From an uncultured Bacteroidales bacterium (GTDB lineage: Bacteria > Bacteroidota > Bacteroidia > Bacteroidales > UBA932): a DNA stretch of 64,000 bases. The stretch's first letter is position 1. Every line of letters begins with the position of its first letter. This document shows positions 1 through 9,043 of the stretch, piece by piece. The position numbers and the translations under genes are program-made. The notes under the pieces were generated by a model. That model made no database searches and had not been told where the DNA came from. It saw only the letters and a list, made by a program, of their open reading frames with translations. Location of the stretch: contig CAMQDS010000002.1 in the NCBI GenBank assembly GCA_946999645.1, positions 62,001-126,000 of the forward strand. Direction: 5' to 3'.

Positions 1-2907
1 GACTGGAAAAAAGAAGGAGCCTCTTTTAAATTAAATGTCCCTGTTAAATATATGAAGGAAAATCCCAATCCTAAGGAAACATCAATATCATCTTTTGTAT
101 TTTGGTTGTATTCTCCAAAAGAAATAAATGGAAACCTAATTTTCCGCTTTTTGAAAAAAGGACGGGAATGTTGCCGTTTTACATACAAACTTGGATTTGA
201 GGGATGGCGTGGAGCTTGGGTCGCTTTCGACAGGGATATGGAAGGAAGCCCCGAGGAAGGAATGGATACCATTGATATACAAGTATTAGGCTCTGATAAA
301 GGTACATTATTTTTTGATGGGATAATTCCTTCTGCTTTTGAAGATTCAAGGTATCATACTCCAGATTTCCAAGTTCCCTATGTGAATAAAAATACAGATG
401 TACACTGGCTTTTGCTTTATAAGAATTGGAATAAAGAATTGTCTAAACATTTTTTTAATCCGTCTGCCCGTTTGCAGAAAATAACGGAAGAAATGCAGGT
501 GCTGGAAGAACGTTTTGTAGACCTTGTCAGTGGAGATGTTCGCCCCATAGAGTTTGATAAACTAGTTAAGGCATATAATTCATATAAAATACACAGAAAT
601 AAGGATGGCTCCATAATTGGCAAACCTATTTTCTTTATCCGCTATGGTGAAACATACGATAATATCGGTGTTAGTGATGCAAAAAATCAGTTTTCTGCAT
701 CGGGACAACTGCTTAGAGATTATAACGACTTAATGTTTAAGATTGCTGTTGCTTATAGGAAAACGACAGATTGGGATGAAAAAGCGGAACTTGAAAAAAT
801 GTATCTCAATATGACTGAACATCTTTTAGATCAAGGTTTTGCTTGTGGTAGCGGTATGGGAACTCTGCATCATCTCGGATATAGTATGAGAAATTTCTAT
901 ACTGCTCCAGTAATAATGAAAGAAGTATTATTGAATTCAGGACTTATTAAAAGAGTTCAGCAGGCAATGGAATGGTTTTCAGGTGCAGGAGAAGTAAAGG
1001 AGCCTTCTAAATTACCAGGAGTTGATATAGATGCCTTTAATACCTACCTACTATCGCGAATGGCAGCTATAATTATGCTAAATGATAATCACTATAAATA
1101 TGCATATATCAAAGCTTTATCCTATTGGATAAACAATGGCTTCAAATATACATCTGGCACACTACCGAGTTTTAAGTCTGATGGGACAATTTTCCATCAT
1201 AGAAGAGCCTATCCTGCTTATGCTGTAGGTGGATTGGACGGGGCAGTCAAGGCTGTATGGCTTCTTAAAGGTACCTCGTTTGCCATTTCAGAAAATAGTC
1301 ATAATAACTTAAAGCGAGCTCTTATGGAAATGCGATTTTATTGCAACTTACGCTCATTCCCGTTGGCAATGTCAGGGAGACATCCAGATGGAAAAGGCTC
1401 GCTTGCTCCATATCAATATGCACTTTTAGCTGATGCTAGTTCACCAGATGGCAAAGAAATGATTGATGCTGAACTTGCAAGGGCTTATTTACGTCTGTGT
1501 AATGGAAAAGGACGTTGGTTTAAAAAGTTTACCTCTGCAGGATATAAGGCTGAAAATAGTCCAGAAGGTGCAAAAGCCTATGGATACAATTCATCCTTGT
1601 CTTATAGAAAAGATAATTGGCTTGTTACTATAGCAGGTCATTCACGCTATCTCTGGTCTGCCGAAATCTATAATGGAGCAAACCTTTATGGACGATATTT
1701 AACCCATGGCAGTATGGAAATTCTTGGAGATTCAAGTGCTGGTGGAGATAAAAGTGTAATTTCTTCATTTGGCAGTGGTTATAAGGTGCCAGGTTATGAC
1801 TGGTGCCATATTCCCGGTACTACAGCAGCAGCTATCCCAATGGAAGAAATGAAAGCAAACGTATTGAATGTAGATAAATTTTCCGGGTATGAGGAAATGC
1901 TTCTATCGGATCAATGGTTCGCAGGAGGAGTAATACATGATATTGATAACAAAACAGGACACGGCAAGTCAGGAGCCTATGCTATGATTTTACATGAAAA
2001 TGAAAAATACAACGGCTCTTTACAAGCTCATAAATCATTTTTTGCTTTTAGAAATAGAATAATATGTCTTGGTTCGGGTCTTAAAAATTTAAAACCTAAT
2101 TCATCTTTAAATACCACATTATTTCAAAATACTATAGATGAAAATACCATTACTATTTTCAATGGTAATGAATATAAAAAGACAAACGTAATAAAAGAGG
2201 AAAAGCAGCCTCTAAATGTTTTAAAAGATCGTTTTGGTAATATGTGGTTTGTCAAAAACTCCGATGTTGTAATGAGCCGTTCTGTGCAACAGTCATTGCA
2301 TGCAGAAACTGATTTGCCGACCAAAGGCGTTTTTGAAAAAGCTTTTATTCGTCATTGGGATGTAGACAAAGATGGTAATGTGAAAGATTCAACTGCAAAT
2401 TGCTACGAATATATGGTTGCAATACACCCTTCTGTATCCCAGTCTGCCGATTATACCAAAAAATCTCCTTATGAATTGTTAAGTATTACTGATAGCCTTC
2501 ATTCAGTTAGAGACTTGGAAAGTGGAACAATAGGAGCTGCCGTATTTGAAACCTCTAAAGTGGATAGTCTAATTACAGAGGCAACACCATGCGTTATGAT
2601 GTACTCCTATCTTGATAGTAAAAAAGTACTTTTAAGTGTATCTAATCCTGATTTGGCTCTATATTCGGGTATGGCAGACAAAGTATATGAGAATGGCAGG
2701 TATAAAGAAAGAAGTGTTTATTCGAGAAACTGGATAGACAATCCATGTGCTGATACAAAAATAAGTATAAAACTAAAAGGACACTGGACTGTAAGTTCTT
2801 TAGGAAAAACACGACTCAATATTGTATACAATGAGGGAAATACAATAATAAATATAATTACCTCAGAGGCAAAAACCGAAGAAATAATATTAAAGAATGA
2901 AGATTAA
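1..2907 (+). CDS. PL8-family chondroitin/hyaluronan lyase (5' end outside window)
   Basis: Polysaccharide lyase that would cleave chondroitin-type glycosaminoglycans by beta-elimination, secreted or surface-exposed. The frame is open to base 1, so the 51 bases before the first ATG (52) are also coding and the signal peptide lies outside. Numbering from that Met: an N-terminal lyase beta-sandwich (about 1-130), an all-alpha catalytic toroid, then a C-terminal PL8 beta region. Residues matching the Proteus chondroitinase ABC catalytic set are visible: His383 and Tyr390 (7 apart, in HHRRAYPAYA), Arg443 (in MSGRHPDGKG) and Glu538 (in AEIYNGAN). The spacings 7, 60 and 155 are close to 7, 59 and 152 in that enzyme. 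The 3' end overlaps the sulfatase gene by 11 bases, so the two are co-transcribed. Exact substrate preference cannot be read from sequence. Confidence 0.9.
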   Translation, partial: DWKKEGASFKLNVPVKYMKENPNPKETSISSFVFWLYSPKEINGNLIFRFLKKGRECCRFTYKLGFEGWRGAWVAFDRDMEGSPEEGMDTIDIQVLGSDKGTLFFDGIIPSAFEDSRYHTPDFQVPYVNKNTDVHWLLLYKNWNKELSKHFFNPSARLQKITEEMQVLEERFVDLVSGDVRPIEFDKLVKAYNSYKIHRNKDGSIIGKPIFFIRYGETYDNIGVSDAKNQFSASGQLLRDYNDLMFKIAVAYRKTTDWDEKAELEKMYLNMTEHLLDQGFACGSGMGTLHHLGYSMRNFYTAPVIMKEVLLNSGLIKRVQQAMEWFSGAGEVKEPSKLPGVDIDAFNTYLLSRMAAIIMLNDNHYKYAYIKALSYWINNGFKYTSGTLPSFKSDGTIFHHRRAYPAYAVGGLDGAVKAVWLLKGTSFAISENSHNNLKRALMEMRFYCNLRSFPLAMSGRHPDGKGSLAPYQYALLADASSPDGKEMIDAELARAYLRLCNGKGRWFKKFTSAGYKAENSPEGAKAYGYNSSLSYRKDNWLVTIAGHSRYLWSAEIYNGANLYGRYLTHGSMEILGDSSAGGDKSVISSFGSGYKVPGYDWCHIPGTTAAAIPMEEMKANVLNVDKFSGYEEMLLSDQWFAGGVIHDIDNKTGHGKSGAYAMILHENEKYNGSLQAHKSFFAFRNRIICLGSGLKNLKPNSSLNTTLFQNTIDENTITIFNGNEYKKTNVIKEEKQPLNVLKDRFGNMWFVKNSDVVMSRSVQQSLHAETDLPTKGVFEKAFIRHWDVDKDGNVKDSTANCYEYMVAIHPSVSQSADYTKKSPYELLSITDSLHSVRDLESGTIGAAVFETSKVDSLITEATPCVMMYSYLDSKKVLLSVSNPDLALYSGMADKVYENGRYKERSVYSRNWIDNPCADTKISIKLKGHWTVSSLGKTRLNIVYNEGNTIINIITSEAKTEEIILKNED

Positions 2908-4435
2908 AAAGTATATTTTACCCATAGGGGGAATTGCATTAGGAGCCTGCGGAGTGGTTCCCGAAAAAACACATCCTAATGTGTTGTATGTATTTCCAGA
3001 TCAATTCAGAAATTGTGCAATGTCATTTTGGAATGACGCAGAATATTCTTCAGCCCATGGTTGGATAGCAGACCCTTCTGTGACGCCTAACCTCAATGCT
3101 TTTGCAGGAGAGTCTGTCGTTTTATCCAATGCTATGAGTTCCTGTCCGTTAAGCAGTCCATATCGTGGAATGTTTTTGACTGGTATGTACCCTGAACGCA
3201 GCGGTATAATGTCAAATTGTATGGCAGAAAGGCCTAATAACACACTAAGGAAAGATGCCGAATGTATATCAGATGTATTTTCTACGAATGGGTATTCATG
3301 CGGTTATATAGGTAAATTCCATGCAGAAGTTCCAATGAAAAATGATCCTGCCAATCCTGGACATTATGTTAGTGAAAGGAGACCAGAGTGGGATGCCTAT
3401 ACTCCGAAGGAGAGAAGACATGGTTTTGATTATTGGTATTCTTACGGTACTTTTGATGAGCATAAAAATCCACATTATTGGGATACTGAAGGTAAAAAAC
3501 ATACGCCTAAAGAATTTTCGGTAAAACATGAAGTAGATAAGGCTATAGAATATCTGCGAAATGAAAACGGTGAAAGAGAAAAGAATAAGCCTTTCTTTTT
3601 GTGTGTAGCCTTCAACCCTCCTCACAGCCCGTATTCAGGCCCAGAGGATTGTATCTCAGAAGACTATTCATTATATGCAGATAAAAAACTTAAAGACTTG
3701 TATGTAAGGGATAATGCTGATACTACACTGGCAAAGGCTCCATCAATAAGGTACTATCTTTCGAATGTTACTACTGTAGATAGAGAATTTGGAAGGCTTT
3801 TATCGGAATTAAAGAAACTTGGACTTGATAAAAATACTATAGTTGTATTTACTGCTGATCATGGGGAAACAATGTGCAGCCATAGCACACCTGACCCCAA
3901 AAATTCTATATGGACAGAGTCTTTTAATGTGCCATTTATGGTAAGATACCCAAAAGTTTTATCTCATAAAATAGAACCTTTGATGCTTACTCCTGTAGAC
4001 ATTATGCCTACTTTACTCTCCCTTTCTGGCTTAGAAAATAAAATTCCTAAAACTGTAGAGGGTAAAGATTATTCGGCTGTATTAAAGGGAAAAAGCGAAA
4101 AAAGACCTGAAGCGGTGCTATATATTAGAAATATAAATGGGAAAAAAGATTCAGATTCTCTTGTAAGAAACTTTTTCCCTGTAGCGAGGGGGATTAAGAC
4201 TAATGAATATACTATGGAAATCGTAATTGACAGAAAGTATCGCCTGAAGTCAATTAATATTTTCAATGATATTTCAGATCCATACCAGATGCATAGAATA
4301 ATTCCTGAAGATAATTTGGAACTGTTTGATAGTCTATGTGTTCTGTTGCAAAAAAAACTTAAAGAGAGTAACGATATATGGTATCGGGAAGGTATAATGC
4401 AAAAATTGTCACACTCCTTTCCAAGAAGAAGGTAG
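2897..4435 (+). CDS. S1-family sulfatase, lipoprotein
   Basis: Formylglycine-dependent sulfatase of the alkaline phosphatase superfamily. A lipobox (GIALGAC, Cys18) predicts outer-membrane or periplasmic anchoring. The active-site signature is of the serine type: Ser86-Ser87-Pro88-Tyr89-Arg90 followed by GMFLTG, so Ser86 is the likely residue oxidised to formylglycine. This would need an anaerobic sulfatase-maturating enzyme encoded elsewhere. Metal-ligand motifs PDQ (near residue 36) and TADHGE (near 319) are present. The start overlaps the lyase stop by 11 bases, implying translational coupling and removal of sulfate from the same glycosaminoglycan chains. Its 3' end overlaps the convergent pseudouridine synthase gene by 27 bases. 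Confidence 0.92.
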   Translation: MKIKKYILPIGGIALGACGVVPEKTHPNVLYVFPDQFRNCAMSFWNDAEYSSAHGWIADPSVTPNLNAFAGESVVLSNAMSSCPLSSPYRGMFLTGMYPERSGIMSNCMAERPNNTLRKDAECISDVFSTNGYSCGYIGKFHAEVPMKNDPANPGHYVSERRPEWDAYTPKERRHGFDYWYSYGTFDEHKNPHYWDTEGKKHTPKEFSVKHEVDKAIEYLRNENGEREKNKPFFLCVAFNPPHSPYSGPEDCISEDYSLYADKKLKDLYVRDNADTTLAKAPSIRYYLSNVTTVDREFGRLLSELKKLGLDKNTIVVFTADHGETMCSHSTPDPKNSIWTESFNVPFMVRYPKVLSHKIEPLMLTPVDIMPTLLSLSGLENKIPKTVEGKDYSAVLKGKSEKRPEAVLYIRNINGKKDSDSLVRNFFPVARGIKTNEYTMEIVIDRKYRLKSINIFNDISDPYQMHRIIPEDNLELFDSLCVLLQKKLKESNDIWYREGIMQKLSHSFPRRR

Positions 4436-5116
4436 TGGAGCAGTAATATTTATTTCTTCCTTTTTTATAGGATGAATAAAATTTATCTTACGGGCATGCA
4501 GCGATATTCCGCCATCGGGATTTGACCTGCTTGCCCCATATTTTAAATCACCTTTTATCGTGCATCCAATTCCTGATAATTGGCAGCGTATCTGATGATG
4601 CCTCCCTGTTAGTAATTGTATTTCAACAAGAAAGTATCTGTCAGTATGTCCTATAAGTGAATATATTAGTTTGGCCTGCTTAGCACCTTTAACATCTTTT
4701 CCCTTAGGTACAATGAACGATTTGTTCAATTTCTCATTACGAACAATAAAATTATCCAATTCACCAGTTTTAGGATTAGGTTCACTATAGACCAATGCCC
4801 AATAGGTTTTATGGACGTTCCCATCTCGAAACAACGCTGTCATTCTCTCAAGAGCTTTTGATGTCTTTGCTAATATTGTTATTCCACTTACAGGTCTATC
4901 AAGCCTATGAGGTATTCCTAAAAATACCTTTCCTGGTTTATTGTCCCTCTCCGCAATGAATGCCTTATACTTATCAGAGATTGTTTCATCGCCAGTCTTA
5001 TCTCCTTGAACTATCTCTCCTACATTTTTATTTACAATAAGCAGGTGATTATCTTCATATAAAATTCTTGAAGACAGTTCTGTATATTCCGAATTTGTCA
5101 GTTTTCTATATTCCAT
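4409..5116 (-). CDS. RluA-family RNA pseudouridine synthase
   Basis: Converts uridine to pseudouridine in rRNA or tRNA. The catalytic motif HRLDRPVSG is present with its essential Asp, as is the later LLTGRHHQIR block typical of RluA-type enzymes. There is no N-terminal S4 domain, so it resembles the short RluA/TruC-like members; the RNA target cannot be told. I chose the ATG at 5116. A TTG two codons upstream is also in frame but falls inside a -7 promoter element (TATATTTG, 5127-5120), so it should not be transcribed. The gene is monocistronic and convergent with the sulfatase. Confidence 0.88.
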   Translation of the reverse strand: MEYRKLTNSEYTELSSRILYEDNHLLIVNKNVGEIVQGDKTGDETISDKYKAFIAERDNKPGKVFLGIPHRLDRPVSGITILAKTSKALERMTALFRDGNVHKTYWALVYSEPNPKTGELDNFIVRNEKLNKSFIVPKGKDVKGAKQAKLIYSLIGHTDRYFLVEIQLLTGRHHQIRCQLSGIGCTIKGDLKYGASRSNPDGGISLHARKINFIHPIKKEEINITAPLPSSWKGV

Positions 5117-5119
5117 ACG

Positions 5120-5127
5120 CAAATATA
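5120..5127 (-). promoter_or_regulatory. -7 promoter element of the pseudouridine synthase gene
   Basis: TATATTTG matches the Bacteroidota -7 consensus TAnnTTTG and ends only three bases before the ATG, which implies a very short or absent 5' leader. No clear -33 TTTG was found. Confidence 0.5.
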
Positions 5128-5190
5128 TTATCTTTTTGTGACATTTTGTCAGAAAATTTTAATTGGCATAACATTGGATAAATTCAAGCG

Positions 5191-5209
5191 TGTCTGGAAG
5201 GTCCAGATA
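5191..5209. promoter_or_regulatory. inverted repeat upstream of dnaK
   Basis: TCTGGA-AGG-TCCAGA is a perfect 6-bp inverted repeat, about 8 bp as an RNA stem with one G-U pair. It ends 39 bases before the dnaK start. It is not CIRCE (TTAGCACTC-N9-GAGTGCTAA). It may be a regulator site or a leader hairpin; no TAnnTTTG element is visible in this gap. Confidence 0.35.
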
Positions 5210-5248
5210 ATAAGATATAAGAAAATAATAAATTAAGATATATACATT

Positions 5249-7141
5249 ATGGGAAAAATCATTGGAATAGATTTAGGTACTACTAATTCCTGCGTTGCAG
5301 TGATGGAAGGTAACCAACCTACTGTGATTATTAATAACGAGGGACAGAGAACTACCCCTTCTGTTGTCGCTTTTACTGAAGGTGGTGAGAGGAAAGTAGG
5401 TAGCCCTGCAAAAAGACAGGCTATAACAAACCCTCAGAATACTGTGTTCTCTATAAAGAGGTTTATGGGTGAAACCTACGATCAAGTAACAAAGGAAATT
5501 GAACGTGTACCTTACAAAGTTGTAAGGGGTGAAAATAATACTCCGAGGGTAGAGTGTCAAGGACGTCTATATTCTCCACAAGAGATTTCTGCGATCATTC
5601 TTCAAAAAATGAAAAAAACTGCAGAGGATTATCTGCGTCAGGAAGTGACAGAGGCTGTTATTACTGTACCTGCCTATTTTTCTGATTCACAGCGTCAGGC
5701 AACTAAAGAGGCAGGTAAAATTGCAGGTCTTGATGTAAAGCGTATCATAAATGAGCCTACGGCTGCCGCTCTTGCTTATGGACTTGATAAGAAAAATAAA
5801 AATATGAAAGTCGCTGTCTACGACCTTGGTGGTGGTACTTTTGATATTTCCATCATGGAACTCGGTGACGGTGTATTTGAAGTAAAATCAACGAATGGAG
5901 ATACCCATTTAGGTGGTGATGACTTTGACCAGAAGATTATCGATTGGCTTGCATCTGAATTTGCTTCAGAAAATGGAGGGGCTGATTTGAAGAAAGATCC
6001 TATGGCATTACAAAGATTGAAAGAGGCTGCCGAAAAAGCCAAGATTGAGTTGTCAAATCAGACATCAACAGAAATCAATCTTCCTTATATAATGCCTGTA
6101 GATGGTGTTCCTAAACATCTCGTAAAAACACTTACGAGGGCAAAATTCGAGCAACTTTGTGATGACTTGTTCCAAAGAAGTATAGAACCTTGCCGCAAGG
6201 CTTTGGCAGATGCCAATCTTTCAGCAAAGGATATTGATGAAGTCCTGCTCGTAGGTGGTTCTACACGTATTCCTAAGGTTCAAGAGATTGTAAAGAATTT
6301 CTTCGGTAAAGAGCCAAATAAGAGTGTAAATCCTGACGAAGTTGTAGCAATAGGCGCTTCTATTCAGGGTGGTGTACTTGCTGGAGATGTAAAGGATGTA
6401 CTACTGTTGGATGTTACTCCACTTTCACTTGGAATAGAGACTTTGGGTGGAGTTATGACTAAATTGATAGAGTCAAATACTACTATCCCTACGCGTAAAT
6501 CCGAAGTATTCTCAACGGCAGCAGACAATCAGCCTTCAGTTGAAATCAGAGTACTACAAGGTGAAAGACCTATGGCAAAGGACAACAAGCAGATAGGCGT
6601 ATTCCATCTGGATGGTATTGCACCTGCACCAAGAGGCATTCCTCAGATTGAAGTAACATTTGATATTGATGTAAACGGTATTTTGAATGTCACTGCAAAA
6701 GATAAGGCAACAGGTAAAGAGCAGAATATTAGAATCGAAGCATCATCAGGTCTTAGCGAGGATGAGATAAAGAGGATGAGAGACGAGGCAAAGGCCAATG
6801 AAGAAGCAGATAAGGCTGAAAAAGAGAGAGTCGATAAGGTTAACTCAGCAGATGCTCTATGTTTCCAGACCGAAAAGAATCTGAAAGACTATGGTGATAA
6901 GATTCCATCTGATAAGAAGAGCCGTATTGAAACAGCACTTAACAGTTTGAAAGAAGCCGTAAAGAACAAGAATATTTCAGATATAGATTCTTATACCAAA
7001 GAACTTGAAGAGGCATGGCATGCTGCATCTGAAGATATGTCAAGAGCTGCACAAGGTGGTCCTCAGGGACCTGCTCCTCAAGACGGACCACAAAGCGGTC
7101 CTCAGGGAGATCCTAACGCACAGGGACCTGACGAACAATAA
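5249..7141 (+). CDS. dnaK: Molecular chaperone DnaK (Hsp70)
   Basis: Cytoplasmic ATP-dependent Hsp70 chaperone that works with DnaJ and GrpE, neither of which is encoded here. The actin-like ATPase domain shows phosphate loop 1 GIDLGTTNSCVAV, phosphate loop 2 DLGGGTFD and the adenosine motif GGSTRIPKVQ. The linker DVLLLDVTPLSLGIET is intact, followed by the substrate-binding beta domain and helical lid. The 630-residue length is normal. The tail is a Gly/Pro/Gln-rich low-complexity segment ending in DEQ, without an EEVD-like end. No CIRCE operator is present. Confidence 0.98.
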   Translation: MGKIIGIDLGTTNSCVAVMEGNQPTVIINNEGQRTTPSVVAFTEGGERKVGSPAKRQAITNPQNTVFSIKRFMGETYDQVTKEIERVPYKVVRGENNTPRVECQGRLYSPQEISAIILQKMKKTAEDYLRQEVTEAVITVPAYFSDSQRQATKEAGKIAGLDVKRIINEPTAAALAYGLDKKNKNMKVAVYDLGGGTFDISIMELGDGVFEVKSTNGDTHLGGDDFDQKIIDWLASEFASENGGADLKKDPMALQRLKEAAEKAKIELSNQTSTEINLPYIMPVDGVPKHLVKTLTRAKFEQLCDDLFQRSIEPCRKALADANLSAKDIDEVLLVGGSTRIPKVQEIVKNFFGKEPNKSVNPDEVVAIGASIQGGVLAGDVKDVLLLDVTPLSLGIETLGGVMTKLIESNTTIPTRKSEVFSTAADNQPSVEIRVLQGERPMAKDNKQIGVFHLDGIAPAPRGIPQIEVTFDIDVNGILNVTAKDKATGKEQNIRIEASSGLSEDEIKRMRDEAKANEEADKAEKERVDKVNSADALCFQTEKNLKDYGDKIPSDKKSRIETALNSLKEAVKNKNISDIDSYTKELEEAWHAASEDMSRAAQGGPQGPAPQDGPQSGPQGDPNAQGPDEQ

Positions 7142-7167
7142 TAAGAAATAATTTACAACGGATATTT

Positions 7168-7197
7168 TTGATTATCACAATATTATTTATACCTTTG
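7168..7197 (+). promoter_or_regulatory. promoter of rimP-nusA-infB
   Basis: TTG at 7168-7170, a 19-base spacer, then TACCTTTG at 7190-7197. This fits the Bacteroidota -33/-7 promoter closely and puts the transcript start at about 7203. Confidence 0.75.
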
Positions 7198-7207
7198 TAA
7201 AAGTGAA

Positions 7208-7248
7208 AGAGATAGGGGACGACTCAAGCGTCTCCTATCTTTGTTTTT
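7208..7248 (+). terminator. terminator-like hairpin in the rimP leader (candidate attenuator)
   Basis: A 12-bp stem (7210-7221 with 7229-7240, one G-U pair) has a 7-base loop and is followed at once by a T-rich tract (TTTGTTTTTAA). It lies downstream of the rimP promoter and upstream of the rimP ATG at 7257. Transcripts from that promoter must therefore read through it. It could also end dnaK transcripts. Confidence 0.65.
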
Positions 7249-7256
7249 AAAATATT

Positions 7257-7724
7257 ATGAATAAAACAGACATAATAACAGCGATAGAAGGTGCTGTGTC
7301 AGAAAGAGGTTGTTTCATTGTCGATGTCCAAATCGGCAGAGAAAATGAGATTGAAATTACAATAGAATCAGAAGAGGGGACTGTGGAAATGGATGACTGC
7401 ACAGCAATAAATGATACATTCTTACAGGCTTTTGACAAGGATAAAGAAGATTATTCGCTTACTGTTACATCTGCCGGGTTGGATAGACCTTTCAAGATGT
7501 TCAAGCAATTTGTGAAAGCTGTAGGAAGCGATATTGATGTAAGTTTTAAGGGCGGAAAGAAGATTACAGGTACCCTGCTAAGTGCTTCAGAAGATACTAT
7601 AAAACTTAGGTATACTGCAAAAGAGGCGGTTGAAGGAAAGAAAAAGAAGGAACTTGTTACTCATGAAGATGATTTTGCAATGACTGAAATAAATTCAGTA
7701 TTGCCACATATAGATTTTGAATAG
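7257..7724 (+). CDS. rimP: Ribosome maturation factor RimP
   Basis: Cytoplasmic 30S assembly factor. The 155-residue length and the motif VTSAGLDRPFK (the family's conserved SPGLDRPL block) identify it, along with the fixed gene order rimP-nusA-infB. The N-terminal alpha/beta domain is followed by an Sm-like C-terminal domain (about 90-150). It is the first gene of the operon, 26 bases before nusA. The leader carries a terminator-like hairpin. Confidence 0.93.
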   Translation: MNKTDIITAIEGAVSERGCFIVDVQIGRENEIEITIESEEGTVEMDDCTAINDTFLQAFDKDKEDYSLTVTSAGLDRPFKMFKQFVKAVGSDIDVSFKGGKKITGTLLSASEDTIKLRYTAKEAVEGKKKKELVTHEDDFAMTEINSVLPHIDFE

Positions 7725-7750
7725 AAATTATTTTATACGTATACACGACG

Positions 7751-9016
7751 ATGGAAGAAAAATTGGATCTTAAAAAAGCATTTGCACTGTTTAAGGATGA
7801 AAAGCATATTGACAGGCCTGTTATGATGGGTGTGCTTAAAGATGTTTTTGTAACACAACTTACTAAAACCTTTGGTTCTGCCGATAATTTTGACGTCATT
7901 ATCAATGTAGATAAAGGGGACTGCGAAATATATCAGAATCTGGAGGTAGTAGAAACTGTGGAAAATCCTAATACCGAGATTTCACTTGATGACCTTAAAA
8001 AGCGTGGTGAAGATGATTATGAATTAGGTGAAACCTTTACAAGAAAGGTGGAACTTAAAGATTTTGGAAGAAGGGGAATTTTGAATATCCGTCAAAACCT
8101 TCAGGGTAGGATTATGGATATAGAGAAAGCAAATCTTTATAATAAGTACATTGAAAGAATAGGTGAAATTTTTACAGGAGAAGTATATCAGACTTGGGCG
8201 AAAGAAGTACTCATTCTTGATGAAGATGGAAATGAATTGAGACTTCCTAAGTCAGAACAAATTCCTGGAGAGCATTTCAAGAAAAATGATACCGTAAGGG
8301 CTATCATAAAGACTGTTGAAATGAAAAATAACACTACTCCATACATAGTTTTGTCAAGAACATCTCCAGAGTTCCTTACTAAATTATTTGAACAAGAGGT
8401 GCCTGAGATATTTGACGGAATAATTACAATCAAGAAGGTTGTACGAGTTCCGGGAGAGAGAGCAAAGGTAGCAGTGGAATCTTACGATGACAGGATTGAC
8501 CCTATCGGTGCCTGCATAGGTGTAAAAGGTTCAAGAATCATAGGTATTGTAAGGGAATTGAGAAATGAAAATATAGATGTACTTCAATGGACTTCTAATA
8601 CACAACTATTGATACAGAGGGCTTTAAGTCCTGCTAAAATATCTTCGATTGATATGAGCGGAGACGAAAACGATAAGATTAAGGTATTCATGTTGCCTGA
8701 AGAAGTCAAGAAAGGTATCGGTAAGGGAGGATGTAATATCAGGCTTGCTGGTATGCTTGTAGGAAGAGAAATAGAGGTATGGCGTGAGACCCCACAAGAT
8801 GAAGAAAATCCAGAGGAAGAGGATGTACTCCTTAGTGAATTTAGCAATGAGATTGATGATTGGATTATAGAGAAACTGAAATCAATAGGCTGTGATACAG
8901 CGAAAAGCGTACTTGCTCTATCTCCTGAGGATGTCGCAAAGAGAGCTGATTTGGAAGACGAAACTGTTGCGGATGTAATGAAGATACTCAGGGCTGAATT
9001 TGAAGACGAGGAGTAA
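7751..9016 (+). CDS. nusA: Transcription termination/antitermination factor NusA
   Basis: RNA polymerase-associated elongation factor. Visible parts are an N-terminal polymerase-binding domain (1-130), an S1 domain (about 135-200), KH1 with IGACIGVKGSRIIGIVREL and KH2 with GKGGCNIRLAGMLVG, then an acidic tail with a helix-hairpin-helix-like segment (near 380-415). The 421-residue length is usual for this phylum. If the rimP leader hairpin is an attenuator, NusA itself is a natural candidate for feedback control, as proposed for the equivalent operon in E. coli. Confidence 0.96.
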   Translation: MEEKLDLKKAFALFKDEKHIDRPVMMGVLKDVFVTQLTKTFGSADNFDVIINVDKGDCEIYQNLEVVETVENPNTEISLDDLKKRGEDDYELGETFTRKVELKDFGRRGILNIRQNLQGRIMDIEKANLYNKYIERIGEIFTGEVYQTWAKEVLILDEDGNELRLPKSEQIPGEHFKKNDTVRAIIKTVEMKNNTTPYIVLSRTSPEFLTKLFEQEVPEIFDGIITIKKVVRVPGERAKVAVESYDDRIDPIGACIGVKGSRIIGIVRELRNENIDVLQWTSNTQLLIQRALSPAKISSIDMSGDENDKIKVFMLPEEVKKGIGKGGCNIRLAGMLVGREIEVWRETPQDEENPEEEDVLLSEFSNEIDDWIIEKLKSIGCDTAKSVLALSPEDVAKRADLEDETVADVMKILRAEFEDEE

Positions 9017-9043
9017 TAATATTTAAATACGGGAAGAATTTAT

